DNA of 37,105 bases. Source: an uncultured Bacilli bacterium (GTDB lineage: Bacteria > Bacillota_I > Bacilli_A > RF39 > UBA660). Location of the stretch: contig CAKPER010000011.1 in the NCBI GenBank assembly GCA_934149245.1, positions 1 through 37,105 on the forward strand. The letters run 5' to 3'. The notes beneath the pieces were generated by a model. The model was not told the DNA's origin. It did no database searches and was given only the letters and a program-made list of their open reading frames with translations. Positions 6,813 to 14,916 of this stretch are shown one piece after another. The position numbers and the translations under genes are program-made. Positions within the stretch are counted from its first letter, which is position 1; each line of letters begins with the position of its first letter.

Positions 6813-8186
6813 ATGGAAAAATTAACAATGGAACAATTAGTAAATTATTGTAAGCAATATGGATTTATTTATCAAGGTAGTGATATATATGGTGGACTTG
6901 CAAATACATGGGATTATGGTCCTTTGGGTAGTAGATTAAAGAATAATATTAAGGATGCTTGGAGAAAGAGATTTATTCAAGAGAATAAAAATAGTTATGA
7001 AATAGACGCAGATATTTTGATGCATCCTAGAGTTTGGGAAGCTTCTGGACATACTAGTAGTTTCTCTGATCCGTTAATAGACTGTCGTGGATGTAAAAGT
7101 AGATTTAGAGCAGATAAATTAATCGAAGAAAATACAGATGAGATTAATCCTGATACTTTGACAGATAAGGAAATGGTTGAGTATATAAAAGAACATAATT
7201 TTAAATGCCCTAAGTGTGGTAAGTGTGATTTTACGGATATAAGAGAATTTAACTTAATGTTTGAAACTCATAGAGGTGTAATAAAAGATGATACATCAGG
7301 ACTAGTTTATTTAAGACCTGAAACAGCTCAAGGAGAATTTGTAAATTTCTTAAATGTTCAAAGAACAATGAGAGCAAAGATACCATTTGGAATTGGACAA
7401 ATAGGAAAAGCTTTTAGAAATGAAATAACTCCTGGAAACTTTACTTTTAGGACTATAGAATTTGAACAGATGGAACATCAATTGTTCTGTAAAGAGGGAA
7501 CGGACTCTGGCTTTTATAAATTCTATAAAGAATACGCTATGAACTTTTTAAAGGATCTTGGAATGGATACAGATAAATTAAGATATAAGGATCATGAAAA
7601 ATTAGCCCATTATGCAAAAGAGGCTTGTGATATTGAATATCTTTATCCAATGGGATGGGGAGAAGTATGGGGAACTCATAATAGAACAAATTATGATTTG
7701 TCTCGTCACCAAGAGTATTCTGGTAAAAGTATGGAATATACTGATCCTGAGGATAATAGTAAATATGTGCCTTATGTTGTAGAATCTAGTGTAGGTTGTG
7801 ATAGATTAACTTTAGCTATATTATGTAATGCTTATGATGAAGAGCTATTAGAAGATGGAACAACTAGAGAGATAATGCATTTTTTACCTTTAATTGCACC
7901 ATATAAAGTGGCTATCTTACCATTAGTAAAAAAATATCATTCCGAATATGCTAGAGAATTAAAGGAAACATTATCTAAAAATTTTATGTGTATGTATGAT
8001 GAATCTGGTAGTATTGGTAAGAGGTATAGAAGAGAAGATGCAATTGGAACTCCATTCTGTATTACTGTAGATGATGAGACTTTAAATAATAATATAGTAA
8101 CAATAAGAAATAGAGATACTATGGAACAGGAAAAAATTAATGTTGATGAAATAGAAAATTATATATCTTCTAGAATAAAATTTTAA
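6813..8186 (+). CDS. glyS: Glycyl-tRNA synthetase, dimeric (alpha2) type
   Basis: Class II synthetase that charges tRNA-Gly, in the single-chain archaeal/eukaryotic/Mollicutes form (also called glyQS), 457 residues. The N-terminus YGFIYQGSDIYGGLANTWDYGP is the family hallmark. Motif 2 appears as FRNEITPG, motif 3 as VGCDRLTLAI, and the C-terminal anticodon-binding domain starts near APYKVAILPL. Two Cys pairs (DCRGCKSRFRAD and CPKCGKCDF) probably bind zinc, as in relatives. Start has AGGAGG. It is controlled by the glycine T-box directly upstream and stands alone between its own promoter and terminator. Confidence 0.97.
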   Translation: MEKLTMEQLVNYCKQYGFIYQGSDIYGGLANTWDYGPLGSRLKNNIKDAWRKRFIQENKNSYEIDADILMHPRVWEASGHTSSFSDPLIDCRGCKSRFRADKLIEENTDEINPDTLTDKEMVEYIKEHNFKCPKCGKCDFTDIREFNLMFETHRGVIKDDTSGLVYLRPETAQGEFVNFLNVQRTMRAKIPFGIGQIGKAFRNEITPGNFTFRTIEFEQMEHQLFCKEGTDSGFYKFYKEYAMNFLKDLGMDTDKLRYKDHEKLAHYAKEACDIEYLYPMGWGEVWGTHNRTNYDLSRHQEYSGKSMEYTDPEDNSKYVPYVVESSVGCDRLTLAILCNAYDEELLEDGTTREIMHFLPLIAPYKVAILPLVKKYHSEYARELKETLSKNFMCMYDESGSIGKRYRREDAIGTPFCITVDDETLNNNIVTIRNRDTMEQEKINVDEIENYISSRIKF

Positions 8187-8222
8187 TTTAATTGGTTGTT
8201 ATGTTGATAGAAAGAATTGGAT

Positions 8223-8252
8223 AAGTCGATACTAAAATGTGTTGACTTTTTT
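8223..8252 (+). terminator. Terminator of glyS
   Basis: AAGTCGATAC (8223-8232) pairs with GTGTTGACTT (8239-8248) around loop TAAAAT, with two G-T pairs, then a T-run. Confidence 0.8.
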
Positions 8253-8332
8253 CTATTGAAAGCTTTATTTTTTGATATTTTAAAACGCTAAAAATTATTT
8301 AGTTAAATTTTTTATCAATTGTTATAAAGTGA

Positions 8333-8361
8333 TTGACAAAAACTTTATCTTCATTTAATAT
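8333..8361 (+). promoter_or_regulatory. Promoter of the alpha-CTD-like gene
   Basis: TTGACA (8333-8338), 17 bp, TAATAT (8356-8361), followed by AGGAGG and the GTG start at 8387. A longer in-frame reading from the TTG at 8333 would begin inside this promoter, so it is rejected. Confidence 0.7.
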
Positions 8362-8386
8362 ATTAACTCGAGTAGGAGGTATAGTT

Positions 8387-8737
8387 GTGAGAGAAGTAAA
8401 GAAATGGGATGCTCTAGATAAATTAGGCTTAACCAGTGAGGTTATAAAAAAGTTAAATAATATTAACATTTGTAAGGTTTCAGATTTAGTTTACTTGACT
8501 AAAAGCGAACTTAAAAAAATGGTTAAGGAATATATAGGACCTAAATTATCTGATGAAGAGGCTACGTTATTATATTTTGATATAGTAGACAAAGTTAGTG
8601 CTAGCGGTTATGGTTTTAGTACTTTTGAGAAAAGAAAGCAAGCTAATAGAAATCATAATAGAAAAGGGCAGAAGAATAATCACTATATAGCTAATAAGGG
8701 TAATAAGAAAGTAAAGACAAGAAGAAGATATAGATAA
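8387..8737 (+). CDS. Small basic protein with an RNA polymerase alpha-CTD-like (helix-hairpin-helix) region
   Basis: 116 residues from a GTG preceded by AGGAGG. Residues about 7-60 read DKLGLTSEVIKKLNNINICK and VSDLVYLTKSELKKM, which matches the pattern of the alpha C-terminal domain: a 'LxLSxxxxxxLxxxxIxTVxDLLxxSxxELxxI' two-helix-hairpin fold used to bind UP-element DNA and activators. The last 30 residues are strongly basic (KRKQANRNHNRKGQKNN...KVKTRRRYR), fitting nucleic-acid binding. No alpha N-terminal domain is present. It may be a free-standing DNA- or RNA-binding regulator. The fold call is by pattern only; other HhH proteins are possible. Confidence 0.55.
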   Translation: MREVKKWDALDKLGLTSEVIKKLNNINICKVSDLVYLTKSELKKMVKEYIGPKLSDEEATLLYFDIVDKVSASGYGFSTFEKRKQANRNHNRKGQKNNHYIANKGNKKVKTRRRYR

Positions 8738-8765
8738 AGAGCTTTAATAGTTCTTTATTTTATTA
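8735..8765. terminator. Bidirectional terminator between convergent genes
   Basis: TAAAGAGC (8735-8742) and GTTCTTTA (8750-8757) form an 8-bp stem around TTTAATA, with a T-run on the plus side and an A-rich 5' side. It overlaps the ends of both convergent genes. Confidence 0.65.
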
Positions 8766-10284
8766 TATCTAAATCAATTTTATTATTAATATTTTTTAAA
8801 ATATTATCTATTTTTCTTTTTACATTATTATTATATTTATTGCTAGTTTCAATTTTGAAACTAATTTCGATTAATTTACAATAAATCAGTCTATCTCTAG
8901 TTTTTTTGTATTCTTTGGCATAGATATTAAATAGTTCATAGTAGGCAAGTTCAATATTATTTTGAGCAGCAATTTCAAAATAATTACGAGCTATATGTAT
9001 ATTTTTTTCAATTTCTAGATATCCATCTAGGTAGTAATATTTAGCAAGATTATAGAATGCATAGTGACAACATATTCTTCTTTCACCTTTAATAGCTTTG
9101 TTATAGTATTCAAAGGCTTTAATTTTATCTTGTTTTACAAAAATACCTAATCTGTAAAATTCAGCAACTTTATTACAAGCCCAACTCTCTTCTAAATTAG
9201 CACTTTTTAAATAATATTCAAAAGCTTTTTTCATATCTTTATTGTCTTCAAATATTTTTCCCAAATTGTTATATGCATAGGGATATTCATAATTTGCTGC
9301 TTTCATAAATTGATTGATAGCCTTATCTTTATCTTTTTTGACATATATTCCATTTAGATACATATTTCCTAAAGTATTTATAGCAGCAATGCTACCTAAT
9401 TCAATGGCTTTTAAAATGTATTCAAAAGCAGTACTCATTTCTTTTTTAGAAAATTTTCCAATGAGACCTTTGATATACATATTGGCAATCATATAATAAG
9501 CTGTTGGATGATTGACTAGTCTAGCTTTTTCAAAGTATTTATAGCTGATATTATATCTTGGAGTACCTGTAGTAGTTCCGATATATTCGTTGATGGCAAT
9601 TTCTAGGCAAGCATAAACATTCCCATTATCAGCCATTTTTTTTAAAGTATAATGATAATTAATTCCCTCTCTAAATTTTAAGGTTAAATATTCTTCTAAT
9701 TCACTTACTGATATTAGTGTATTCTCTAGTAAATTCTCAATTTTTAAGCGCTTAATATTATCTTCATATAAAGGTTGTTTTTTTTCTAGGATAATATAAA
9801 ATAATATTTCACATATAGTTTCATATAAATTATTGCTGTCAATAAAACTTTTTAAGTTATTTATTAGGCTTAGAGATACATCTTTATCATTTTTACTAAT
9901 ATTATATAATTTTAAGACTATGTTTTTTAAGTTAGTGTTGTTATTAATAAGATTTAGAGAACTAGTAATAGTGGTATTGTAGTATATCTTGCCATCAATA
10001 ATAGAAATTAAATTTATAATATTAGGAATTAGACAGTATTTGTTTTTTTGATATTGATTGTTATATTTAATAAATATTTCTTTGTAGCTGTTATTTATTG
10101 CTCTACAGCCAATACAATAGTTATTGACTGTAGTATCATTAATGCTATCAATATTGAATATTGTGCAAAATATTTCAGATTGTAGGGCAGAAGTTTTGTT
10201 AATGGTATTTTCTTTTATAATTCTAGATAAATTCCCCCATGATAAATGGTTATCGTTATTATTCATGCGAATATATTTTTTCAT
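8755..10284 (-). CDS. Sel1-repeat (TPR-like) protein
   Basis: 509 residues. The N-terminal part carries a block SALQSEIFCTIFNIDSINDT followed by TVNNYCIGCRAI that I recognise from other Firmicutes Sel1 proteins. The C-terminal half (from about residue 215) is a series of some six Sel1-like repeats, for example AYYMIANMYIKGLIGK, AINTLGNMYLNGIYVKKDKD, AYNNLGKIFEDNKDMKKAFE and ACNKVAEFYRLGIFVKQDK. These solenoids bind proteins or peptides. No signal peptide or membrane helix is seen, so it is probably cytosolic; partner unknown. GGAAGTGAT precedes the ATG, and a second ATG seven codons in is a weaker choice. Stands alone with its own promoter. Confidence 0.85.
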   Translation of the reverse strand: MKKYIRMNNNDNHLSWGNLSRIIKENTINKTSALQSEIFCTIFNIDSINDTTVNNYCIGCRAINNSYKEIFIKYNNQYQKNKYCLIPNIINLISIIDGKIYYNTTITSSLNLINNNTNLKNIVLKLYNISKNDKDVSLSLINNLKSFIDSNNLYETICEILFYIILEKKQPLYEDNIKRLKIENLLENTLISVSELEEYLTLKFREGINYHYTLKKMADNGNVYACLEIAINEYIGTTTGTPRYNISYKYFEKARLVNHPTAYYMIANMYIKGLIGKFSKKEMSTAFEYILKAIELGSIAAINTLGNMYLNGIYVKKDKDKAINQFMKAANYEYPYAYNNLGKIFEDNKDMKKAFEYYLKSANLEESWACNKVAEFYRLGIFVKQDKIKAFEYYNKAIKGERRICCHYAFYNLAKYYYLDGYLEIEKNIHIARNYFEIAAQNNIELAYYELFNIYAKEYKKTRDRLIYCKLIEISFKIETSNKYNNNVKRKIDNILKNINNKIDLDIIK

Positions 10285-10304
10285 ATTAGATCACTTCCAA
10301 TTAT

Positions 10305-10332
10305 ATTATACATTATATTGTGGATTTGACAA
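10305..10332 (-). promoter_or_regulatory. Promoter of the Sel1-repeat gene
   Basis: Minus strand: TTGTCA (plus 10327-10332), 16-bp spacer, TATAAT (plus 10305-10310), giving a very short leader to the ATG at 10284. Confidence 0.65.
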
Positions 10333-10417
10333 AGAATTACTGATTATGGTGTGGATGTTTATCTATTCTTTTTATGATAAATAAATAATATAATATAACT
10401 AGAAGGAGAGATTTTAT

Positions 10418-11686
10418 ATGAGGAAGTTTATAGAAAATTATAAAACAACTTTATTATTGTTATTATCAATGATAATAGGAGTTATAGTAGGGCTTACTTT
10501 AAAAAATGACGCTAAAGTATTAAGTCCATTTGGAAATATTTTTATAAATATGCTTTATATTAGTATTGTTCCGTTGATTTTTTTGACTATTACTAGTTCT
10601 ATTGCTAAAATGACTAGTGTTAAGAGAATGGGAAAGATTATGGTAACAATAATTATAACTTTTATTGTTACATCACTTGTAGCTGTCTTTGTTGGAATAG
10701 CTGCTACTTATAATACTAATCTTATAGATAAAAAAGATATTAATAAAATTAAAATAAGTGAAAAGGTAGATAAAAAACAAGAAGATATGACAATTTTAGA
10801 GAGAACTGTTTCTGTTCTTACTGTTGATGATTTTGTAAGTTTATTATCTAAAGATAATATAATTGCTATTTTGGTAGTATCTATTTTAGTTGGAATAGCA
10901 ATAAATATATCTGGAAAAAGTGCAGAACCTGTAGTTAGACTTTTGGATTCTATGAATATAGTACTTATGAATTTTATTAAATTGATAATGTATTATGCTC
11001 CTATCGGTTTGGGCTGTTATTTTGCAGTATTAGTAGGAGAGATAGGTTCAAGTATTGCGATAGGTTTTCTGAAAACGTTTGTTATTTATATAATAGTTGC
11101 GTTGATTTATTATTTTGTTGTGTATACAATTTATGCTTATTTAGCTGGTGGAAGGAAGGGAGTTAAGTTATTTTGGAGAAATATTGCTCCAACAACTTTG
11201 ACTTCACTTGCTACTTGTTCTTCATCAGCAACAATACCTGTAAATATAGAAAGTGCTAAAAAAATTGGAGTGCCTTCAGATATAGCAGAAACTATTATTC
11301 CTTTAGGAACTAGTTTTCATAAAGATGGTTCTATTATAGGTAGTGTTTTTAAAATAATGTTTTTAGTATGTTTATTTAACACAGATGTAGCAGGAATAAA
11401 TGGCATATTAAAAGTTACAGGAGTTGCTTTAATTGCTAATTTGCTAGTAACAGCAGTACCTATAGGTGGTGGAACTATTTCTGAGGCTATGATTATAAGC
11501 CTTATGGGATATAATATGAGTGCTTTGCCTATTTTAACAATAATTGCAACAATTATAGATTCTCCAGCTACTATGCTAAATGTTGTAGGAGATACATCTT
11601 CATCTATGATAGTAGCAAGAGTTGTAGATGGTAAGAATTGGTTGAATAATTCAAAAGAGAAGAAAACTAAGGAAAAGAAAAAGTAG
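10418..11686 (+). CDS. Dicarboxylate/amino acid:cation symporter (DAACS family)
   Basis: 422 residues with about eight hydrophobic segments and two re-entrant loops. The serine-rich hairpin 1 reads TLATCSSSATIPVNI, and the substrate/cation region reads IPLGTSFHKDGS followed later by the GGGTISEAMI and DSPATMLNVVGDTSSSMIVAR stretches. These are the GltP/SstT/EAAT-type signatures. It should import Glu/Asp, Ser/Thr or a C4-dicarboxylate with Na+ or H+. The usual N in the 'TSFHMDG' motif region varies among subfamilies, so the substrate cannot be fixed. AGAAGGAGAG precedes the ATG. Monocistronic. Confidence 0.92.
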   Translation: MRKFIENYKTTLLLLLSMIIGVIVGLTLKNDAKVLSPFGNIFINMLYISIVPLIFLTITSSIAKMTSVKRMGKIMVTIIITFIVTSLVAVFVGIAATYNTNLIDKKDINKIKISEKVDKKQEDMTILERTVSVLTVDDFVSLLSKDNIIAILVVSILVGIAINISGKSAEPVVRLLDSMNIVLMNFIKLIMYYAPIGLGCYFAVLVGEIGSSIAIGFLKTFVIYIIVALIYYFVVYTIYAYLAGGRKGVKLFWRNIAPTTLTSLATCSSSATIPVNIESAKKIGVPSDIAETIIPLGTSFHKDGSIIGSVFKIMFLVCLFNTDVAGINGILKVTGVALIANLLVTAVPIGGGTISEAMIISLMGYNMSALPILTIIATIIDSPATMLNVVGDTSSSMIVARVVDGKNWLNNSKEKKTKEKKK

Positions 11687-11722
11687 AATATGAATTTAAA
11701 AGAAAAAGTTATAGAGATTTTT

Positions 11723-11750
11723 GGGAGCCTAAATTTTTGCTCCCTTACTT
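11723..11750 (+). terminator. Terminator of the symporter gene
   Basis: GGGAGC (11723-11728) pairs with GCTCCC (11739-11744) around a T-rich loop; the following tract is short (TTACTT). Confidence 0.6.
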
Positions 11751-11800
11751 ATATTATTGGCTATTCGTTCTCGATTTCCTTTTAATTTTGAAAAAAAATA

Positions 11801-11863
11801 AAAAAATTAAGCAATTTATTAGTAAACTTCTTTTGCTTACTAATTTAGTTGCTTAATTTTTTT
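11801..11863. terminator. Long bidirectional terminator hairpin
   Basis: AAAAAATTAAGCAA...ATTAGTAA on the left mirrors TTACTAAT...TTGCTTAATTTTTT on the right, giving a two-part stem flanked by A-run and T-run. It contains the last codons and the stop of the minus-strand NlpC/P60-like gene, so it mainly serves that gene, and it also blocks read-through from the symporter side. Confidence 0.8.
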
Positions 11864-12351
11864 CCGATGTAATCGATAATATCTTTCGTTCCTACTAATC
11901 TATCAAGCCATTTATCACTTAAAGTTTCAATGCAAATAATACCTTTATCGTAACTAGCATGAATAAAACTTTTGTTTCCAATATAGATACCAGCATCCCC
12001 TGGATATTTATTAGCTGATGAGACATTATTATCATTTAATGATTTAGTGTGAAAAAAGACTATATCACCTAGTGCAATACTTTCTATGTATTTAGATTTT
12101 TTATCATCATTTTCTAAAAAAGATGTAAGTTTTCCAATAGAACTTGTTAATATTTTAGACGTATCATCACTTCCATATCCATCTTTAATAATATCTATAT
12201 CAAATAAAGCTTTATAAATATACCATACAAGAGAACCTTCATCAAATTCATGAGGACCTTTAGCACCCCAAATATATTTTTTATTTAAAAAAGTATAGGC
12301 ATATTCAACTATATTATATCTAAAAAAATCAGTATTAATAATATCACCCAT
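11845..12351 (-). CDS. NlpC/P60-like protein lacking the catalytic Cys and His
   Basis: 168 residues matching the NlpC/P60 fold: YAYTFLNKKYIWGAKGPHEF, then DEGSLVWYIYKALF, LGDIVFF, GDAGIYIGNKSFIHAS. In active peptidases the first motif reads FDCSGLV and the later one HVGIYIG; here they are FDEGSLV and DAGIYIG, so the nucleophile Cys is Glu and the catalytic His is Asp. No signal peptide is visible. It is therefore probably a non-hydrolytic member that may bind peptidoglycan fragments or regulate. The reading frame is intact and the fold motifs are kept, which argues against simple decay. The start ATG has no clear RBS, and it is divergent from the DUF368 gene. Confidence 0.8.
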   Translation of the reverse strand: MGDIINTDFFRYNIVEYAYTFLNKKYIWGAKGPHEFDEGSLVWYIYKALFDIDIIKDGYGSDDTSKILTSSIGKLTSFLENDDKKSKYIESIALGDIVFFHTKSLNDNNVSSANKYPGDAGIYIGNKSFIHASYDKGIICIETLSDKWLDRLVGTKDIIDYIGKKLSN

Positions 12352-12418
12352 TAATATATATGCTTAAGATTTAGAAATATATTAATAATAAATAACTTTA
12401 ATTTTCATATATTTAAAT

Positions 12419-13228
12419 ATGAAGATAGAAGAATTTTTTAAAGGTATATTAATTGGAATAGCAAAAATTATTCCAGGTCTTAGTGGTTCTATATTGATGA
12501 TTAGTTTTAATTTATATGATAGGGCTATAAATGCTATTACTAATTTTTTTTCTAACATTAAGGATAATTTTCTATTTTTGGCTAATTTAACTTTAGGAAT
12601 AGTAATAGGAATATCGTTTTTTAGTAATATTTTATCATATTTTATAACTAATTATTATACATATACAACATCATTATTTATAGGCTTAATATTAGGAGGT
12701 GTTCCTTTAATTAGGCAAAGTAGAAGTAAAACACCTAAGGGAGTGTTCCTATCAATTTTCTTTTTCCTTTCAATGACTATTATAGCTACTTCTAGTGTAA
12801 ATACTAATTATATTATAAGAAATAACTTTTTTGATTATATAATATTCTTTGGAGCAGGAGTTTTAGAGGCTATTGGAACAATAATTCCTGGTATTAGTTC
12901 TACAGCACTTTTAATGCTAATAGGTATATATAATACTTATTTAAATATTTTAAGTCATCTTTTTAATGTTAATTATTTAATTTCTAATTTAAGATTTATA
13001 ATTCCTTTTTCTTTAGGAATGTTTATTAGTGTAATAATACTTTCTATTTTAATAGATTATTTATTTAAAAATTATCGTAATTTAACCTTTTCGTCTATCT
13101 TAGGAATAAGTTTATCAGCAACATTTATCTTAATTTTAAGAGTGGTTAATAGTTTATCTAGCATAAGTGAAATATTTTTTTCTTTAATACTTTTAGTTTG
13201 TGGCTATATAATAACAAAAAAAATATAA
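12419..13228 (+). CDS. DUF368 membrane protein (PopT-like polyprenyl-phosphate translocase)
   Basis: 269 residues, about eight membrane helices. The N-terminal motif FFKGILIGIAKIIPGLSGSI and the internal copy EAIGTIIPGISSTALLMLIG are the two conserved IPG-x-S-G segments of DUF368, which form inverted repeats. The family was shown to recycle undecaprenyl phosphate across the membrane for cell-wall synthesis (PopT). The ATG at 12419 has no recognisable RBS, so the start is less certain, but the first residues (MKIEEFFKG) fit the family start. Shares a 67-bp divergent gap with the NlpC/P60-like gene and ends against the convergent CmpB-like gene. Confidence 0.85.
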   Translation: MKIEEFFKGILIGIAKIIPGLSGSILMISFNLYDRAINAITNFFSNIKDNFLFLANLTLGIVIGISFFSNILSYFITNYYTYTTSLFIGLILGGVPLIRQSRSKTPKGVFLSIFFFLSMTIIATSSVNTNYIIRNNFFDYIIFFGAGVLEAIGTIIPGISSTALLMLIGIYNTYLNILSHLFNVNYLISNLRFIIPFSLGMFISVIILSILIDYLFKNYRNLTFSSILGISLSATFILILRVVNSLSSISEIFFSLILLVCGYIITKKI

Positions 13229-13238
13229 ATAATTATTT

Positions 13239-13955
13239 TTATTTTCTAAATAATTTCTTTATATTTCTTTTTTTATAGCTAATATATTTTGATAAGTCTA
13301 CATTTGGAAAAGCTTTAATGACACGTCTTTGCCAAATATTAATATTAAATTTATTATCACCAATTTTACCATTAATTAAATCACGAGCTAGATTTCTAAG
13401 TTCTTGGGTAGAATCTTTTTTTATTTCTATATTACTTAAGCTAGCCTTTAATTTATTAATTATTTTGAAAGATAGAATCGCATCTGTAATATATATTATA
13501 AAGAATAAACCTGTAAGATAGTTAAGTATGGTTACATTTATACTATTTATAAATATACTAACTAAAGGTTGGATAATATATATAATGAATAGACCACCTA
13601 GTCCAAATAATACAGTATTTTCACCACATATTCGGCCATTTAAATTAAATTTTCTTTCACTGTAATCCCACCATCTAGCTTTAAATAATTTTTCCATAAT
13701 ATAACTAGTAAAATATTCTAAGACACTACATATAAACATCCCTAAGATAAAAGTAGTAATAATATCATTTTTATATCTTTCTAGATAGAAAACGATAATA
13801 ACAGAACCAAAACCATATATGGGGCAATATGGCCCAATTAAAAATCCTCTATTGACAAAACGTTTTTGTTCAATACTAACTAAAGTAGATTCCATACACC
13901 ATCCTAAAAATGAATATATAAAAAATAATAAAAAATAATAGAATATTTTATTCAC
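13239..13955 (-). CDS. CmpB-type putative ABC-transporter membrane protein
   Basis: The start is GTG at 13955 (AAT AAA following), with GGAGG upstream; the in-frame ATG at 13991 sits at the -10 of the promoter and has no RBS. About 238 residues, five to six membrane helices. Motifs FIYSFLGWCMES near the N-terminus, NRGFLIGPYCPIYGFG, LEYFTSYIMEKLFKARWWDYS and FNLNGRICGEN are the core of the ABC_trans_CmpB (putative ABC-transporter type IV) family. The function of the family is not established, and no ATPase gene is adjacent, so a transporter role is only nominal. Confidence 0.8.
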   Translation of the reverse strand: MNKIFYYFLLFFIYSFLGWCMESTLVSIEQKRFVNRGFLIGPYCPIYGFGSVIIVFYLERYKNDIITTFILGMFICSVLEYFTSYIMEKLFKARWWDYSERKFNLNGRICGENTVLFGLGGLFIIYIIQPLVSIFINSINVTILNYLTGLFFIIYITDAILSFKIINKLKASLSNIEIKKDSTQELRNLARDLINGKIGDNKFNINIWQRRVIKAFPNVDLSKYISYKKRNIKKLFRK

Positions 13956-13981
13956 TACTATCAACCTCCAACTACCAAATA

Positions 13982-14010
13982 AGTATAGCATTAAATATTA
14001 ATTAAGACAA
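13982..14010 (-). promoter_or_regulatory. Promoter of the CmpB-like gene
   Basis: Minus strand TTGTCT (plus 14005-14010), 17-bp spacer, TATACT (plus 13982-13987). It overlaps the upstream ATG and fixes the start at the GTG further down. Confidence 0.7.
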
Positions 14011-14092
14011 TAATCATGTTTGTTAATTATCACTAATTTTTATAAAAGTATGCTATCATATATTATGAAATATAAAGGTAAAGGGAGGATAT

Positions 14093-14803
14093 ATGAGAGG
14101 TAAATTAATAGTAGTAGAAGGAACAGATTGTTCTGGTAAGGAAACTCAAACATTACTTTTAGAAAAAAGATTAAATGATTTAAATATTAAAAGTAAGAGG
14201 TTATCATTTCCTATGTATGATAGTCCAACAGGACAGATAATAGCAACCTGTTACTTAGGAAAAGAAGAATATTGTGATTATTATTTTAAAGGTGATATAA
14301 AGGGTTTATTTAAAGAAGGGGCTGCTAATGTAGATTATTTAACTTCTTCATTATATTATGCTGCTGATAGAAGATATAATAGTAAGAAGATAAATGAATT
14401 ATTAGATAGTGGAGTTAATGTAATATTAGATAGGTATACATATTCTAATTTAGCCCATCAGGGAGGAAAGATAAAAGATAAAGAAGAAAGAGAAACTTAT
14501 TTTAAAAAGATAGAAACACTAGAATTTGATATTTTAGAAATACCTAGACCTGATAAAGTAATATTTTTATATGTTCCATATGAACTTGCTAGTATTTTAA
14601 AGAAAAATAGGGGAGATAATTTAGATCAGCTTGAAACTAATAAGGAACATTTAATTAATGCTGAGAGAACTTATTTTGAGCTTGCTGATAAATATAATTT
14701 TGATATTATTAATTGTTCTTTAAATAATAAGATGAGGAGTATTAATAGTATTAATGAAGAATTGTACTCTAAAGTAGAGTTTTTACTTACAAAAAAGATA
14801 TAA
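14093..14803 (+). CDS. tmk: Thymidylate kinase
   Basis: dTMP to dTDP kinase of the deoxynucleotide pathway. P-loop GTDCSGKE at residues 10-17, then the DRYTYSNLAHQGG motif (usual DRY/DR-x-x-x-S), and an AERTYFELADKY C-terminal stretch. At 236 residues it is slightly longer than typical (about 205-215) because of an insertion around residues 55-70 (KEEYCDYYFKGDIKGL). AGGGAGG precedes the ATG. The longer form with a changed P-loop (D-C in place of the usual G-I/L) suggests a subgroup that may act on other deoxynucleoside monophosphates. Stands alone. Confidence 0.88.
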   Translation: MRGKLIVVEGTDCSGKETQTLLLEKRLNDLNIKSKRLSFPMYDSPTGQIIATCYLGKEEYCDYYFKGDIKGLFKEGAANVDYLTSSLYYAADRRYNSKKINELLDSGVNVILDRYTYSNLAHQGGKIKDKEERETYFKKIETLEFDILEIPRPDKVIFLYVPYELASILKKNRGDNLDQLETNKEHLINAERTYFELADKYNFDIINCSLNNKMRSINSINEELYSKVEFLLTKKI

Positions 14804-14830
14804 TACACTTTGTGTAAACTTAAATGTAAA

Positions 14831-14873
14831 TTGATTTTTAAAATTTTGTCAAAAAGGTATTGATTTTTAAAAT
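14831..14873 (+). repeat. Direct repeat at the TasA-like promoter
   Basis: TTGATTTTTAAAAT occurs twice, at 14831-14844 and 14860-14873, 29 bp apart. The second copy contains the -35 element of the TasA-like gene. It could be a regulator site or a duplicated -35 region. Confidence 0.5.
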
Positions 14874-14888
14874 CTTATTTGCTATACT
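14860..14888 (+). promoter_or_regulatory. Promoter of the first TasA/camelysin-like gene
   Basis: TTGATT (14860-14865), 17 bp, TATACT (14883-14888). GTACAGTA (14891-14898) follows at the expected transcription start and recurs at the second TasA-like promoter. Confidence 0.7.
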
Positions 14889-14916
14889 TAGTACAGTAAG
14901 GAGGATAGAATAAGAA

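Noticed and set aside
8333..8386. Longer N-terminus of the alpha-CTD-like protein starting at a TTG
   Set aside because: Starts inside the -35 box of its own promoter; AGGAGG and GTG at 8387 fit.
10124..10384. 86-codon plus-strand frame at the Sel1 gene start
   Set aside because: Antisense to the N-terminus of the Sel1 gene and its promoter.
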